The notes under the pieces were generated by a model. That model was not told the DNA's origin. It ran no database searches and worked only from the letters and a program-made list of their open reading frames with translations. From Phoenix dactylifera (lineage: Eukaryota; Streptophyta; Magnoliopsida; Arecales; Arecaceae), in NCBI RefSeq assembly GCF_009389715.1, contig NC_052409.1:4701775-4765774 (forward strand): DNA of 64,000 nucleotides, written 5' to 3'. The translations under genes were made by a program, and so were the position numbers. Below are positions 23,101-36,375 of the stretch, one piece after another. How positions within the stretch are numbered: the stretch's first letter is position 1; each line of letters starts with the position of its first letter.

Positions 23101-24667
23101 GGCACTTGGTGGATTGCATTAACCAAGCATGAAATGAAGGCGTTGCTTTAACCTGAATCCGGATGTTAGTTGTCTCCCTCCTTCCACATAGTCCTGATGG
23201 TACCCTGGGATGGATAAGGTCTATGTGCATGTTCATGAGTGTGACCTCTGAATGGTCCTTATCCTCTTCTTTGCTGGCCCTCCAAAGTGATAGACAATGT
23301 TTGGACACCTGATGTTTATCTTGAGAGGGAAAGACAATGCCATGGACTAGGTATAAGCTGTAGAAAGCAAGGTCATTGTCATAAATAAAGCCTCCATTGC
23401 CCAAGATGTCACGGCAACTGAAAGTTACTGAATGGCAATTCCCCAATTCACTGGTCCATTATGGATTCATTACCTCATCTGGGGTGCTCATCTTTCCTAG
23501 GCTAAGCTTGTGGCAGACTATTGCCATTGCTCTATGTAAGAGTGTATCTTGGAAATATAGTGAAGTATGCATGGGATGGTGATGATAAAGAGGGCTTTTC
23601 ACAAGGCAAACAGAGAGGTGGTCCAGATTTTTTCCCCAGTGGATCATGGTTTTGAGGGGAAGATGATCATAGTGTAGTTATCCTGGTGCCTATACCAGTT
23701 TTGTGAAAGCAGTCTGTTCCTACTGACCATCTTAGTTTGGTGTGGGAGGAGTATGCTGCTGGGAGTGCTTCACTAACATCTCATAGGATGAAGTCATGTG
23801 ATTGATCTCCAACTTTTCTATTGATCCCCAGTCTGGCAGCCCTGTGTGCTGCTAGCTCAAAATAGATGGACTTTTTTTTTGTTTAATGGAAGATTTAGCA
23901 TAGGTCAGTGTTTGAAAGAGACCCAGTAAGTATCATATCATTTGCTGGCTTAGCAAGCACACCCAAATGGGGTTCATGTGTAGGTTTTGGATTGGATTGT
24001 ATGGCTTCAAAGCTATCAGGACTCTAGTGACTCAAGCTTAGAGAGAGGCATCTATCTTGCAGATTGGTGGATCATCCATGCCAAAATGTGTGAATCAGAT
24101 TGGTCATGAAATTGTGACTTCATAGTTACCTAGCAGGTCAGTTTAAAATGCCTTTGCATGGTAAATCAAGTCTATTGCCTTTTGTGAGCTCATACATAAG
24201 AAAGAGAGATTGATTGCAAGATGTGCTCGAAGGAGCTCAGTTTTTCATTTCTTAAAACCTCGAAGTCTGGCTTTATCAAAAATTAAAACAAAAAAAAAAG
24301 TAGATAGACAATTATGATCCCTTGAAGTGGTTAACGATTTCCTTTTATTGTTAATATTGTTGGATGAATACATGCCCAATTTTTGGGAGGTGCAAGTCTG
24401 TGAGTTTTTAATTTTTCGAACCATGAAGCATCAATATGATTGGGAGTTTGGGTTTAATCTTAGAATTAAAACATATATATCTAAAAGCATAATATATATA
24501 TAAAAGGTGGTACAAAGGATGGTATAGTGTAATTCATTAATCATTACTAAGAAAGGAGCCACATAGCTTGCTATTAAAGTGTCTTGGTGGTTACACTAAG
24601 GTTATACTAGAGGGAAAAAATATGGAACAAAGATTACATCATAGATGGCTCTACGTGTGTAAGGTGA
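20110..24667. other. Intergenic DNA between convergent coiled-coil and LOG genes
   Basis: Probable 3' UTR sequence at the left edge, then AT-rich DNA. 21230-21560 is enriched in GGCC/AGGCCC-type words and looks like a decayed dispersed repeat. The frame 22916-23446 (minus, 176 codons) has no resemblance to any family I know and is likely chance. No other gene is supported. Confidence 0.5.
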
Positions 24668-27600
24668 TTAGTGGGCAACGTCTGAGCTTATAGGTGCAGC
24701 CCCCTCATGCTTTGGCACATATTCCTGCGAGCAAAATCAAGACAAAAAAAAAATGAAGTCGCAAATAATATTAGATTAAATTTCCACTTGCTTAAATCCA
24801 ACCCTAAATTTAACATTGCCCAACAGGTCATAAAATTCAACAATGCCCACCTACAATAATTCTATACTCTGACAAAATTCATAAACCTGATCTTGAACAG
24901 AGTAGGATTCCCAGTGCTTGAGCCATAGTCTTAGCTTGTTAAGCAACAAAGGTGACCAACAATGGCATGGTGATATAATAGGACTGACAGAGACTCTCTT
25001 GTGGTAATGTTTCACAGTTACTTGCATGAGTATTTTGATCATTCTCAGGCTATATTTTTGGGGACTATCTACTAAGTTGAAACCATTTATGCAGGATATC
25101 TGATTAAGACTTCCTTGCTTGTATTAGGCCCACACAATATGTGAGTTGGTCTCATGATTTATCAGATTGAGCCCACACAAAGAGGTTGTCTGCGGGCACA
25201 CTTACTGTGTGTTGGGGTTTCCTTTGCACAGCTGCATTTTTTTTTATAGAAATACTTTATTAACACAGAAATTTCACATAACAATGGACTTGTGACCTTT
25301 CTATCCCTCCTCAATAGGGCAGCCTGGGTTACCCCCTACCCAGGAATATTCAGAGCTTGGTGGCCGGCTGCAGATCGTTCCAGGTGGCCCATGTATATCG
25401 GAAGGTAAACTTGGCAGCAGACTAGGACGTTGCCTCTTTTGCTGCTCACCACTCAGAAGAGGTTTTATGGATAGGGACTGACTTCGCTCTCCCACCCTTA
25501 TGTACTCTTATTTATTTAGATTCTGATAGTAGAACTCATCTATTACCGTAGTACCAAAAAAAAAAAAGAAAAAAAGAAGGGCCTGCAGGGTGCTGGACAA
25601 AAAGTTGTTACTCTGCTCTTTCATTTATTTATTTTTCATCATATACATTAAATATGCGATATTATATTTTTCCTTTTATTTAATTGAAATATCAACTTGC
25701 AGACATTGCACTCCATGTTGGGGAAGTGTAAGATTCTGACTATATTGCTTTAAAAAAAAAAAATTGTGTTCTATCGATCATTGGCTACATGGGAACTAAG
25801 TAAAAAATTGCATCATAAACTAAAATGGATGATTATTTAACTAAAACACCCTTCTGCTCAACCACACTAGCTGGTTTTGAGTCATGTATTGCGACCATAA
25901 GTTATTCCACATCACACGATTCAAACTGCTGAGTGGATTAATTTATAGTCAATGCCTTTGTTCTTTTCCTTTCTACATGAAAAGTTAACCAGCAATTAAT
26001 GAACATTATGTTAGGAAAATAGATCAGTAATTACTTCTTGCATGCAATTATCAACAGATAAACCAAAGTGCTTGTTAGAGAGAGAAGATAGAGAGAGCAT
26101 TTTCAGACCTCGAGTTTGGACAATAATTCATGGGCAGTTTGTGCAGAGATGATAATATGACGAGCGGCGGCAGCGATGAATCCTTCATCAACAGCTTTAT
26201 CAATGAAAGACAGTAGGGAGTTGTAGTACCCATCGACATTCAACAAACCAACCTGGTATAAATTATAAATTTTAGGTCAAGAAGTGAAGATGATCTTATA
26301 TCTCCATTCCATTGTTCTTTTAGCTACATTCCATGTGAAGGACTTGGAGATGGTTAAAACAAGTTAAAGGTTTAATCATGGTGTATATGTTACGTGGCAT
26401 ACCGGCTTGTCATGGATCCCCAGCTGAGCCCAAGTGATCACCTCAAGGAGTTCTTCTAAGGTTCCGTACCCACCTATAGTCCCAATCCACACAAAGAAAT
26501 ATTTGTTATATTATACATGAATGCCGTAGGGTAATCTTGAATGTTTGCATACTTTTTAAGCACAAGCAATATGATAGTCTTGTCTTCTTCTTTTCTTTTT
26601 TTTTTGGTTGGGGTGGGGGTGGGGATGAATCTATGTCAGTAGAGAACAAAAGTGGGGGCACCACATAACATTTGGAAGAAATAATGCTAAAATTATTTGG
26701 ATGAAAGACACATGGAGTTGCCATTCTTTGAGCCTAAAACATTCTTAAAGTGCGGTGCAACTGCAAGGACCACTACAAAAGAAAGAATATTTTCCGACGC
26801 TTTTTGCTCATGTATTATGTAACATTGAACAATATAAACTTACCTCCCTTTCAAAGCCATTAATTATTAATTAGTGCCGCCGTACTTAATCTGAAGAGAG
26901 TTACCTACGGTCACTAATATTGGCATAAAAATGATAGGAATGGACAAATAACACATAAATCGAAAGCTATGTGGATCCTCGGACATATATGAAATGGAAG
27001 AATGATGTACCAACTTTTTTTTATGGACGTAACTATAATTAACATTACTTGAGGTAAGATCAGTTGTCATGCCGAGTCACGCTGAGCTGGTTTTGATAGG
27101 GACCGAGCAAAGAACATTTTTGCAACTGTTCATTTCAATAATGCTATGGGGCTCCTGTTGATGTGGTAATATGACATGCTACTCAAGCATGCACCATGTT
27201 AGTGCGAAGAACTATGACCATGTTAATGTATGGAATTTTGGTATTCCATGCATGGTACCATAATTAAATACATTTTGCACTAGTTGGAGCAACTTTGATT
27301 ACATAAGCCTGCTCAGTTTTAATTAATGTAGGAGTCCCTAACTGTGAGTTGGATCGCACATCTAATGTACCAAAGAAGCCCCAATAAAGGAGCAGATCAC
27401 AAGGAGATTATTGCACAGGTAATGAGCGAACTTTTGTTTTAGACACCTAAAATTGTCACACATTATGATGGCAAACTAGGATGCATGCATGGGGCTTGGT
27501 ACGCATACCAGGGAGTGCAATGAAAGCATCAGCTTGCCGTGCCATCTCGGCCTTCCTTTGGTGCATGCCGGAGACGGCTCTCACCTCTCCTACTGTGTCT

Positions 27601-28347
27601 CCTGTTATCTGATTTTATTTTATTTTTTTTTCACCAGAATCCTTCCATTGTCAACCTCTAGCCATTGGTTTTAATAAGGACATTATATATGACTCTACTT
27701 TTGCATCCAAGAAAAAAAATAAGTAAAAGAGAGACAAAAATATTTACCATACCTCTCTTCGCATTAGCGTCCTGGGAATTACCCTGCATTATAACATCGA
27801 AAAGAAATAGTTTTCAAAGATTTAGTTTAGATAAACAGATAGATGAAAGACAGACCCTATGACATGGCGGCCACCATCATGGACGGCATGTGAGACAAGA
27901 CCCATGAGACCAACACTTCCTCCACCGTAGACCAAATCTATGCTCCTCTCCACCTGATACCATTTGTAAACAGGAGAACAATTCACACACAAGCTACTTA
28001 GAAACTGAAAGGCAGCTTCAACTCATATGAAGACTTTGTCTTGAAAAAACCAACTCCAATATCCCTTCGACCATAGAAGAGAAGATATATATATATATAT
28101 ATATGGTGGAAGGGAGAGGGAGAGATGGATGTGGATCCTTTGGTGCATGCATAAGGTCAACAAAAAGAGAGAGGAAAGGAATGAGAGGGGAAGTGATGAC
28201 CAATTCGTTGCCAAGCTGAATGGCTGCGAGCTGGTAGCTGGTCTTCTTCCCGGGGCTACTCCCACAGAAGACGCACACTCGTCTGAACCGCGAGGGTGAT
28301 CTCTTTGAGCTTATCGTGATCACCTGGGCTTGTCTTTGGGCATCCAT
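24668..28347 (-). CDS. LOG: Cytokinin riboside 5'-monophosphate phosphoribohydrolase, LOG family, 7 exons
   Basis: Exons (minus): 28347-28201, 27953-27856, 27783-27753, 27608-27509, 26473-26403, 26252-26109, 24724-24668; 648 nt, 215 residues. LOG enzymes release active cytokinin bases from riboside 5'-monophosphates in one step in the cytosol. Diagnostic blocks: [12 protein letters not shown] (24-35), [10 protein letters not shown] (58-67), [10 protein letters not shown] (108-117) and PGGYGTLEE (125-133). Arg110 and Glu133 probably correspond to the catalytic Arg/Glu pair of the family. The short last exon (EYVPKHEG..., 18 residues) is 1.4 kb away. Without it the frame would end KLEV at an in-frame stop just past the exon 6 donor. 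The resulting length suits the family. The first donor reads GTCATC, a weak but valid GT site. Intron 1 carries an (AT)n run at 28085-28104. No link to neighbouring genes is evident. Confidence 0.94.
25306..25576 (+). pseudogene. LINE RNase H 3' tail with poly(A), antisense in LOG intron 6
   Basis: One plus-strand frame reads [15 protein letters not shown], stop, [15 protein letters not shown], matching the end of a plant LINE RNase H domain; the usual Trp after A-D is mutated to a stop. It is followed by an A-rich tail at ~25556-25576. It is a 5'-truncated dead insertion, oriented opposite to the LOG gene that contains it. Confidence 0.75.
28085..28104. repeat. (AT)n microsatellite in LOG intron 1
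   Basis: About ten AT dinucleotides within intron 1, roughly 100 bases downstream of the exon 1 donor on the minus strand. Confidence 0.9.
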
Positions 28348-28539
28348 ATCTGGTCTACTCTATACTAGAGGAAACAAGGCTATGGTCTATGGATCCTAAC
28401 AACTTCTAAGGTAAGAGAACTTTTCCTGTTCTTGCAGGTTTCCATTGCGAGGTGGGAGAGGAGGGCTTTATAAATCCGTTGAGCAGCCTAGAGAAATAGG
28501 GTTTATTTCTTCTTTTTTTTCTTTGTCTAGGACCAGCAG

Positions 28540-28700
28540 TGTATCCACCGTTGGATCATCACCAACAGATCTCAAAGCACTCCAAACTCAATATTCATCT
28601 GCCTGCACAGATCTACAAGCAATCAGTGGATGATCCAACAGCAGATTCATATTAAAGAAGGTGAATCTTTCTTTCGTGCCGAACATACACCCTCAACCCC
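28540..28700. repeat. Dispersed MITE-like repeat, copy A
   Basis: It shares an aligned block (CAGATCTCAAAGC.CTCCAAA, later GATGATCCAA) with 47335-47455 on the same strand. Internally, GTTGGATCATC (28550-28560) and GATGATCCAAC (28629-28639) form an inverted pair. The right end (CGTGCCGAACATACACC) resembles the inverted ends of the element at 29543-29750. It sits in the upstream region of the LOG gene. Confidence 0.5.
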
Positions 28701-29542
28701 TTGAGTAACATCTCGAGAGGAAAGTGGCTGTCTTTTTTTTTTTTTTTTTCGGCTACCATCACTTATTGCAACCCTAGTTTAGTTTGGAAGTATGAAAATT
28801 TTCAAAGGCAGCATGCAATAGAAATATAGGATACACGACGATAGGTAGCTTTCTACCAGGTGCCTCTACCCTCTTAAAGTCTAGGTAAGATGGAGATTTG
28901 TCGATCGGTGCTTGTTTCTCATTATTGGATAGATAACTTTGGTATATATCATTTATTTTATTTTCAAGGAGATTCTCGAGAAATATGTCAACAGATACAA
29001 GTTGGAGAACCAAGAAAAATGAATAAGCGGGCCCCCACTCATCGAACTTTTTATCCAAACATGAACCTCAAATTATGGAGCACATTCTTTGGCTTTGGTT
29101 CCTAAAGCCTCCCTTCATTCTAGCTAATTGTGATTCTCTTCCACTCAAAAGATGTTTCTATTTGGAGTTTTAGTAGCCATAGTCAAACCAAAAGTCATGC
29201 ATCCAACCTATCACTTTGTCACTTTTTGGTTAGTTGCTGATTTTATAATGATTCTCTAGCTAATTAAATACTCTACATCATGAGAGAGTTCGAAGAAGAG
29301 TCAGGTTGAGGAGGGTTAGTGGTGCCCTACCTTCGTATGACGACGGTCATGTGTCAAAGAGAAGTGCATGCGACATGTCCTTGGCATGAAGTAATCAATA
29401 TGGTTTAAGAACCTTGTATCAATAATCAAGTCTACCTTGCATTATAAATCAAACCATGGGCAGTCGGTTCTCATCGTAGAATTTGCGGCGCGCGGGGGAG
29501 GGTATGATGTGGATGTGCTAGTCATATCTTGCACATCTTAGG

Positions 29543-29750
29543 TGTATATCTTTCGTGCGAAAGAAGGATTCACCTTTTCTTTTCACTTCTTTGCATGAAT
29601 CAAGCATAGGATTATGCAATGGTCAACATTTCGAGATCTATGCAAATAGATGAATGAAAGAGTTCAGAGTGCATAGAGATTCACGCAGGATGCGATCCAA
29701 TGGTCAATATCACGAAAGAAAATCAATTATTCTTTCGCACAAAACATACA
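29543..29750. mobile_element. MITE-like element with GTGCGAAAGAA inverted ends
   Basis: The left end TGTATATCTTTCGTGCGAAAG pairs with the complement of the right end (CTTTCGCACAAAACATACA) as an imperfect ~28-bp terminal inverted repeat around a ~210-bp non-coding body. Related end sequence occurs at ~28670-28695 and ~47305-47325. It lies ~1.2 kb upstream of the LOG start. Confidence 0.5.
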
Positions 29751-30415
29751 ACGTTGAAAATACAGTCCGAACCCATCTTGCTCTTTAGCTTACAAACAGT
29801 CAATAGAAAAGAAAAAAAAAGAGGATATACCAAGAAATATGTCGGAATGCACCTCGACATATGGTCAAAGTTTTCTAGATGACTGAAATCTTAAACTATA
29901 CAGGTAAATGAAGTTACAACTTACGAGGGAAACTTGTCTAAGATTCCAGGAGGAAAATAAACTTTAGTGTAAAATATTGTATATGATCATATCATTAGGC
30001 AAAATAGGTTCATCAAACTATTGATAGTTATATTACTCAAAAATAGAGAAGTTAATGAACGCATAACAGAGTGTGGCCTCATATCCCAAAATAAAATTGA
30101 CGTGGCTTTGCATGCCAAGGCGGTGGCGGAAGCAATTTTAGTGAGACATAGCCATGCACACATGCACGTCCCCACACGTACGTGCAAAGCCGAAAATGGA
30201 GCGGTGGGTAGGCAAAAGGTGGCGAGGAAGTTTCGTCATTCGTGGCCACTGAATCGCCTTTGAAGTCGGCAACCGACCCGACCCAACCCAATAATAAAAT
30301 TCCCTTCACAGATATTAAGAATTATACCGTAAACTATGAAGACACCGATTTTGACTTTTGAGGTGATGATGCGACAATTTAAAAATTGGATGTGATGCTT
30401 GAAATTTGGGCACCC

Positions 30416-30429
30416 GGGGGGGGGGGGGG
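30416..30429. repeat. Poly-G tract
   Basis: A run of 14 G in otherwise AT-rich intergenic DNA; length in such runs is unreliable in assemblies. Confidence 0.9.
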
Positions 30430-30899
30430 ACAGCATCCAATTTATTATGTCCGGGCTCAATCCATGCACCGACTGCATTGGGCTGGCATCCACTAATTTT
30501 TCCCTCAGATGGCTCTTAGTAGAGGGGATAAGTTTGAGAGAAACATCCCTTGTGTTATAGAAAGGATAGGCTATTCGTTGCAATAAATCTTCTTTTGGTG
30601 TTTGATTGAAGGAATAAGTGGAGAGTATAAACAAATATATTTTGATTTTTGCAGTTACCCAGACTTTATCATAAGAATAAAATTGTCCTTCCATCTCTTT
30701 ACATGTTTGAAGAGTGGATGTATAGGAGCGAAATAGTAATTGAAGGGGATAAGCTTCATCTATTCGTGAGATAGCTCTATTGTACTAAAATAATGGAATA
30801 GAATTTTCTCTCTCTTTCTCTTGGGTTTTTTCGCACTTATCCAAATAAGGCTATTGTTGAGGCGGTTTGAGGTTCTTGGACGTTTGGAGAGCGCGGAAT

Positions 30900-31578
30900 A
30901 TCACCGAGATTTGTTGCGGAATATGCTCGAGTGCAGGCGGCGGAGATCAGCCCCACCCCTTCTTCAGATGGACCTTTGATAGCTCGGGATACCTGTGGTT
31001 TCCTCTCTGCTCAGGCAGCCCCTCAGATGGTGTTCTTTACCTGGAAGCCCTCACCTTCGAGCTTCCTCAAGGTCAATTTTGATGGGTCAATACTCGATGG
31101 AGGTGCGCGGGGAGGTGCGGGCTTTGTTATACGAGACCCGCAGTCCAGGGTAGTGGCAGCGGGCGGCTGCCAGTTGTTCGACATGTCGGTTTTCGGGGCG
31201 GAGTTGCAGGCGGCCTGGGCAGATCTTTGATATGCACGGCTGGTGCTGCAGGCTAGTTTAGTTATCTTGGAGGGCGATTCGGTCATGGTGATCAGGTGGA
31301 TTCAGGGGGTCCGAGAAGCAAGAGCACGGATCACCCCTGATCCGAAATATAGGGGTGATGACGAGGGATGGGGTGGCCTTTCAGGCCAAGCATGTATTTA
31401 GAGAAGCCAACGGAGCAGCGACTGGGTGGCTGCCTATGTACTCACCGCTCAAAATACACCCTATGGTCAGGAGAGGGGGAGTTGCCCCGGACACTCCACG
31501 AGCTTGTGTTTTTTGATTTTATTGCGTGTATTCATACACGCATTATATGAAGAACCCGCCAAAGCAAAAAAAAAAAAT
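30900..31578 (+). pseudogene. LINE RNase H domain relic with poly(A) tail
   Basis: A frame from ~30931 reads KVNFDGSILDGGARGGAGF then VIRDPQ and AELQAAWADL, the start of a plant LINE RNase H domain. A stop at ~31228-31230 interrupts it, after which the same frame resumes with LVILEGDSVMVIRWIQG. Further decay follows, then a REANGAATGW-like block and an A-rich tail at ~31566-31577. It is 5' truncated and inactive. Confidence 0.75.
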
Positions 31579-31581
31579 GCG

Positions 31582-32363
31582 GCAACGTTTGGATAGGGAA
31601 TAAGTGGGAGGATAGCAACCTTTTTCCTGTAGAGCAGCATAAGATAACAGCATGATGCATGGAGTAGATTGATGCCACAACTCTCACTCTCTCATTCTTC
31701 CTCTTTTCTCAGGCTACACTAAATTAAGGAAACACCAAAGGTATTTTTAAATATAGCAACATATGGGTGGGATGTGTGATTCCTACTCAAATTCAAAAAC
31801 TAATATCCACTAAAAGATAAGACTTGATAACTACTAAAGGATAAGAATAACTATTCTAAAAGAAATAACTAAGTAAAATAAAACTAGAAATAGAATCTTA
31901 AAGTCATTAAAACTAATGACCAACTAAACTAGAATCTTAATAAGATTAGGACTTGGAAATGAATCTCAACACCTGATCCTACCTAATGGATTTTAGAGCT
32001 GACTATGTAGGGTTATTCCATACTTTTATTGCCTCAGGGGATATTCCTCCCACTTGAGTCATTAAGTCAATTTTATAGGGAGGAGTTGGATAGGCTTTCT
32101 CCGTCCTATGGAATAGCCAATTATCATATTATCCCTCCACTTTTCTTGTCCATGCTTCAATATGTAAAAAAATAGGATGAGAATTTTATCCTTATGATAG
32201 AGTCCACATCATCAAAAATCCAATACATACTAAAAACGCTCTACTCCGTCCTCTTCGTCCCTTTCACTTGTTTCTCCATCGAAAAACGCTCTATCCCTTT
32301 AGTTTTACTATGTCCTAATAACGTTTGCTTATTCCCTCAAAATCTATTCTGCAACCAAACATA
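31582..32363. mobile_element. Possible decayed DNA transposon (weak inverted ends)
   Basis: The left end contains GTTTGGATAGGGAATAAG. The complement of the right end contains GTTTGGTTGC and GAGGGAATAAG, a loose inverted match as in GTTTGG-ended MITEs. It begins directly after the LINE poly(A) tail. No coding content. The assignment is tentative. Confidence 0.3.
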
Positions 32364-33224
32364 GCAAATAGCTAACCAACCCCAATTTTTGAGCTCAGCA
32401 AATCATTGATCGACATGATTGTTAGCATGGCCCTTTTTTTTATCTTGGAGCTTATTATATTGGACAATGGTAAAAAAAATTTTTGAGAAACTAAAATGGT
32501 AAGGTTCATCAAAATTCGTATCGAATCTATTGTGAAGGCATGACTCAAATCTAGGCCATTGATACCCAGCTTCCATTGGCATGCCAACCGAACAAGTTGG
32601 CACCCTTGATGATGATAAAAATATAGGCTAGCCAAAGAACTGAAAATTCCAACTTATTCTTAAAGAGTAATACTAATTTGAGTCCAAGGGTACATGCCAT
32701 AATGCATTTGCAATTTAGTATGGTCCAATGACCATAGTACGCAGTCTGACAAGTATAACATGTTAGATCCTCATCAATACAAAAGCACCATATCACAAGG
32801 TCATATGATGGAGTCCAATCAATTCTACTAGAAATTGTGAGCATGCTCTTGATTGGCTGGCTGATCCGAACTCTCTCTCGGCTTCTTTCTCTGTCAATCA
32901 TATATATGAGACTACTATTATTACTACTATTACTATTAGTTGGTAGGTGCATACCTTTTTTTTTATTTTTTTTGCTACAGTGGAATACCAACATGGAACT
33001 CATGTGGACTAATGTCATATTGTAGATCATGCGCAAGATGAGAGCTATAGATAAGAGTGAGAGAAACCCATAGCCATACCATGGGACCCTCTCATTTATC
33101 ATCCCTTGACTCCACTAGTATTTGTTTCTCGTTCCCTAACCCTTGTGGTTGTGATGGGCTTAGGTTTATAATTTCCTCTCTGACAAGGTGCCATTCGTAG
33201 GCTGTTTCACCATTTGGACCACCT

Positions 33225-33260
<36 letters not shown>

Positions 33261-36200
33261 GGTTAGCGAGCTTTTTATCTTCCATTGCTGTCTTATTTCT
33301 TCAGTTGTGCCCATGGAGTTGGGATGGATGGCTGGTGGAGCCATGTCAAACAGTTGCTTGAGAACTCCATTTCCTTCGACTTGTACTCCATAGGTTGCTT
33401 GGCCACGATGCCCATCCATTTGGAAGCATAGTGGTCGGTATCCTATTATTGTACGACTTCATTCTTTTGGGGAGTAGGTGGAGTTAATATGTCACCATGA
33501 TGGTAAAATGGCAAGGAGTAAAAGCTTTTCCAGTGTACGAAAATCCAAAGGTCTGCAAGAATAAAGAGAAGGCAGTAAATGACCTCGTGCATGAACCTAT
33601 CAAGAGAATCAATGAATAGTGCCCATTAATTATTAGTTATAGTTGGATCAGAAAGATATACGCTCATGGACTGTTGAGACAGTGGGAACAGAAGCATGGG
33701 GCAAAGTTGGCACGAGCCATGGGACTGTTTGATGGTGTCAGGAGCCTTGAGATACATAGAACTTAGAAGAACCAGTAATCTAGACGTATTAGGTTCCTTA
33801 CTAGGTCACCAGTGCATTGGATCGCATAATGACCACTAGATGGATTGGAAGAAAGAGGATGAAATACTTTGAGAGCCGATGCTAAAACTATTTTATTAAT
33901 AAAATTTGCAGCAAAACCAGCTTACTTCAAACACCAGAAATGGGGTGAGGATCAGATCTACACACTGTCATCAAAATCTGCATGACGTACAATCGCATTC
34001 ATGGAATGATTCGGAAGAACCATTACACTGGTGAAAAAACCTACACAAGCCGGCCGAGAGTAAGATAAGGCACTTCAAAAATCATGATGCAGATCCATGT
34101 AAATAGGTAAATAACCAAGGGTATCCGTCCATATCTCTCACCGATCGAGCACGTTGGAGGCATAGGAAGATGCCTTCATCCAGAATCTCTCACAGAAAAA
34201 CATAAGCAAGCATCATCCATCCTAAGCCCTCACAAAATATACATCCAGCTCATGTGAGCATTGAAGGCTGCCATCCTCCATCCAATAATCCAAAATGTAG
34301 ATCCATCAATAGAAGAACAAAGATTACTGATCATCATATGTAGGATTGTATCTTGGTCCAGGAACCTGTGTGAGAGAGTCCTCCCTCCTATGGTACACTC
34401 AGGGATTATCATATGTAGCTTTTGTACTCTTTAATAAACATCATATGCAGCCTCATGTCTCTTTTTTTCAGTATAGAAGTAGTCTGATGTCTCTATTCAC
34501 CAATTAACATAGAGACACATGACAAATAAACATACAGAAACAAATAAGATTACTTTTCTGAGGCTTGTTTCAGCTTTGAACATAGGGCTAAGCATTCCCA
34601 GAAATCAAGCACTTCTATGAGTTGGCTTGGAACTTGTCTCCTAAATTAGAGGTTTTGTCTTGTAATCAAAGGAATCTTAAAATTACCTTTATAATGCAGG
34701 TGGTGCAATGGGCATAGGTGCAATGACCCTGAAGATTTTATATGTTCTTTCTGAATGAGTTGTTCATCACTCTATGATAACATTCAAGCACTGGCATGCT
34801 GTTTGCTGAAATTGTGCATGAAGCATATAATTCAACAGTAGTGAAAACTGGAAGGTAGATTGTTTCTTGTTCTTGCTTTACAAATCTTTTTTTCCAGTAG
34901 AATTCAAAACTATGCATAACAACTGCAATTTTATCAAATGTGCCTGGACATTTTATTGCATAGCAATTGGCCAACTGCTCATTCCAATGAAAGCTTAAAC
35001 ATATAAATTAAGGACGGGCAAGTGGAGGCCCTTGAGTAATCTGTATTTTAAGGGCCTATTTGCTGGCAGAATTTTACACGAGGACTGAGGACAGTGTTTA
35101 GCTTTCAGGGATCATTTGTCATCCCAGGGATAGCACTTCATATTATGTATCAGCAGGCTTGATGGAAACGAGTTCGGCGATAATGTTGCTATCAAATCAC
35201 TACCAAGCCAATATGAAATGCATTTGACCAGACAAACAAGAATGTGGCATTGCATGGTTGTTACCCATTCTGCTTAATGAGTTCAAATGTATGATCCACA
35301 TCCTCCTTGGTGCGCAATAGAATTTGGCCTTCATTAAAACATTAACTCCATCTCGGATAACACCCTCTCCACTAAAGATCAAAACCATTCGCCAAAACCT
35401 ATTAACCATAACTTCACCAAATGTCCCGGTAATGCATGCATCACTCAAGACCAAACGTAGGTTGAACTAAAAGATGTCATGGATTATATTAGTAACTATA
35501 GAACAAATTACTCATCTTTTAGGCAAGACCGTAGATGAATAATCCGGGTAATGACCATTTCGGAGTGACACAAGATCCAAAGCTCATCAGCAATATAAAA
35601 CAACCAAGCAGCTACGGTGAAAGAGCACCCTGATGGACGATGTGTATGCCATCATGAATCAGTACAATCCTTTACGCATAACTATGTGAAACCCCTTGCC
35701 TCACAAAGACACTGATTTATCCACATAATATGGCCTCCAAGTTTCGTGCAGCCCCACCAATCTTTCAAAAAATCCACCTGGGACATGAAAAGTAGGTATT
35801 ACAAATGGCACTGCAGAAAAGAGCCTTTTGTTTCAAACTTGTTCATTATATGACAAAAGCCAACTATGAAATTGCAAAAGCAGCATGATTTATATTTTTA
35901 TTTCATGGTAAAATGCTGCTCGAGTAGTCTGGTCCACTCAAGTTGAATGAGACATGATAGAAGTATGCCTACAGTAAATATATATATATATATAAAGAAT
36001 ATTTTCACATTGACATGATATTACACTGCAAAATAATTTTCTAAATTAACACAAACTATTCTCATGCCACTGCTTAAGGATGCAAATGCTGGAAATAACT
36101 TGCATAACAGAATCAGTTATACCATATAAAGCAAAGATCCAGTCACGAGTAGCATTAATAGTTCTATGCCCGTAGTGGACTACAGAAGTGTGTATGACAA

Positions 36201-36375
36201 ACCTGATGTAAATGTTAAAATCAGCTGAATGATCAGTATACTTGCGTATCATGATTACTACCCAAGGGCACCTGAAGATGATATCTTATTTCAGACAGCC
36301 ACAACATTGGGAAGCTATGCTTGCAGAAGACTTGCTCTCCTCCTTTGCAACCATGTTGTGCTAAAAGTTCATATA
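32364..36375. other. Intergenic DNA downstream of the seipin gene
   Basis: AT-rich, with a (TC)n microsatellite at 33229-33259. Only short frames are present and none resembles a known protein. The right part (from ~36375 leftwards) is presumably the seipin 3' UTR. Nothing else is supported. Confidence 0.5.
33229..33259. repeat. (CT)n microsatellite
   Basis: About 15 consecutive CT dinucleotides in intergenic DNA. Confidence 0.95.

Noticed and set aside
22916..23446. 176-codon minus-strand frame
   Set aside because: No recognisable motif or exon partner, and neighbouring overlapping frames of similar length; probably chance.
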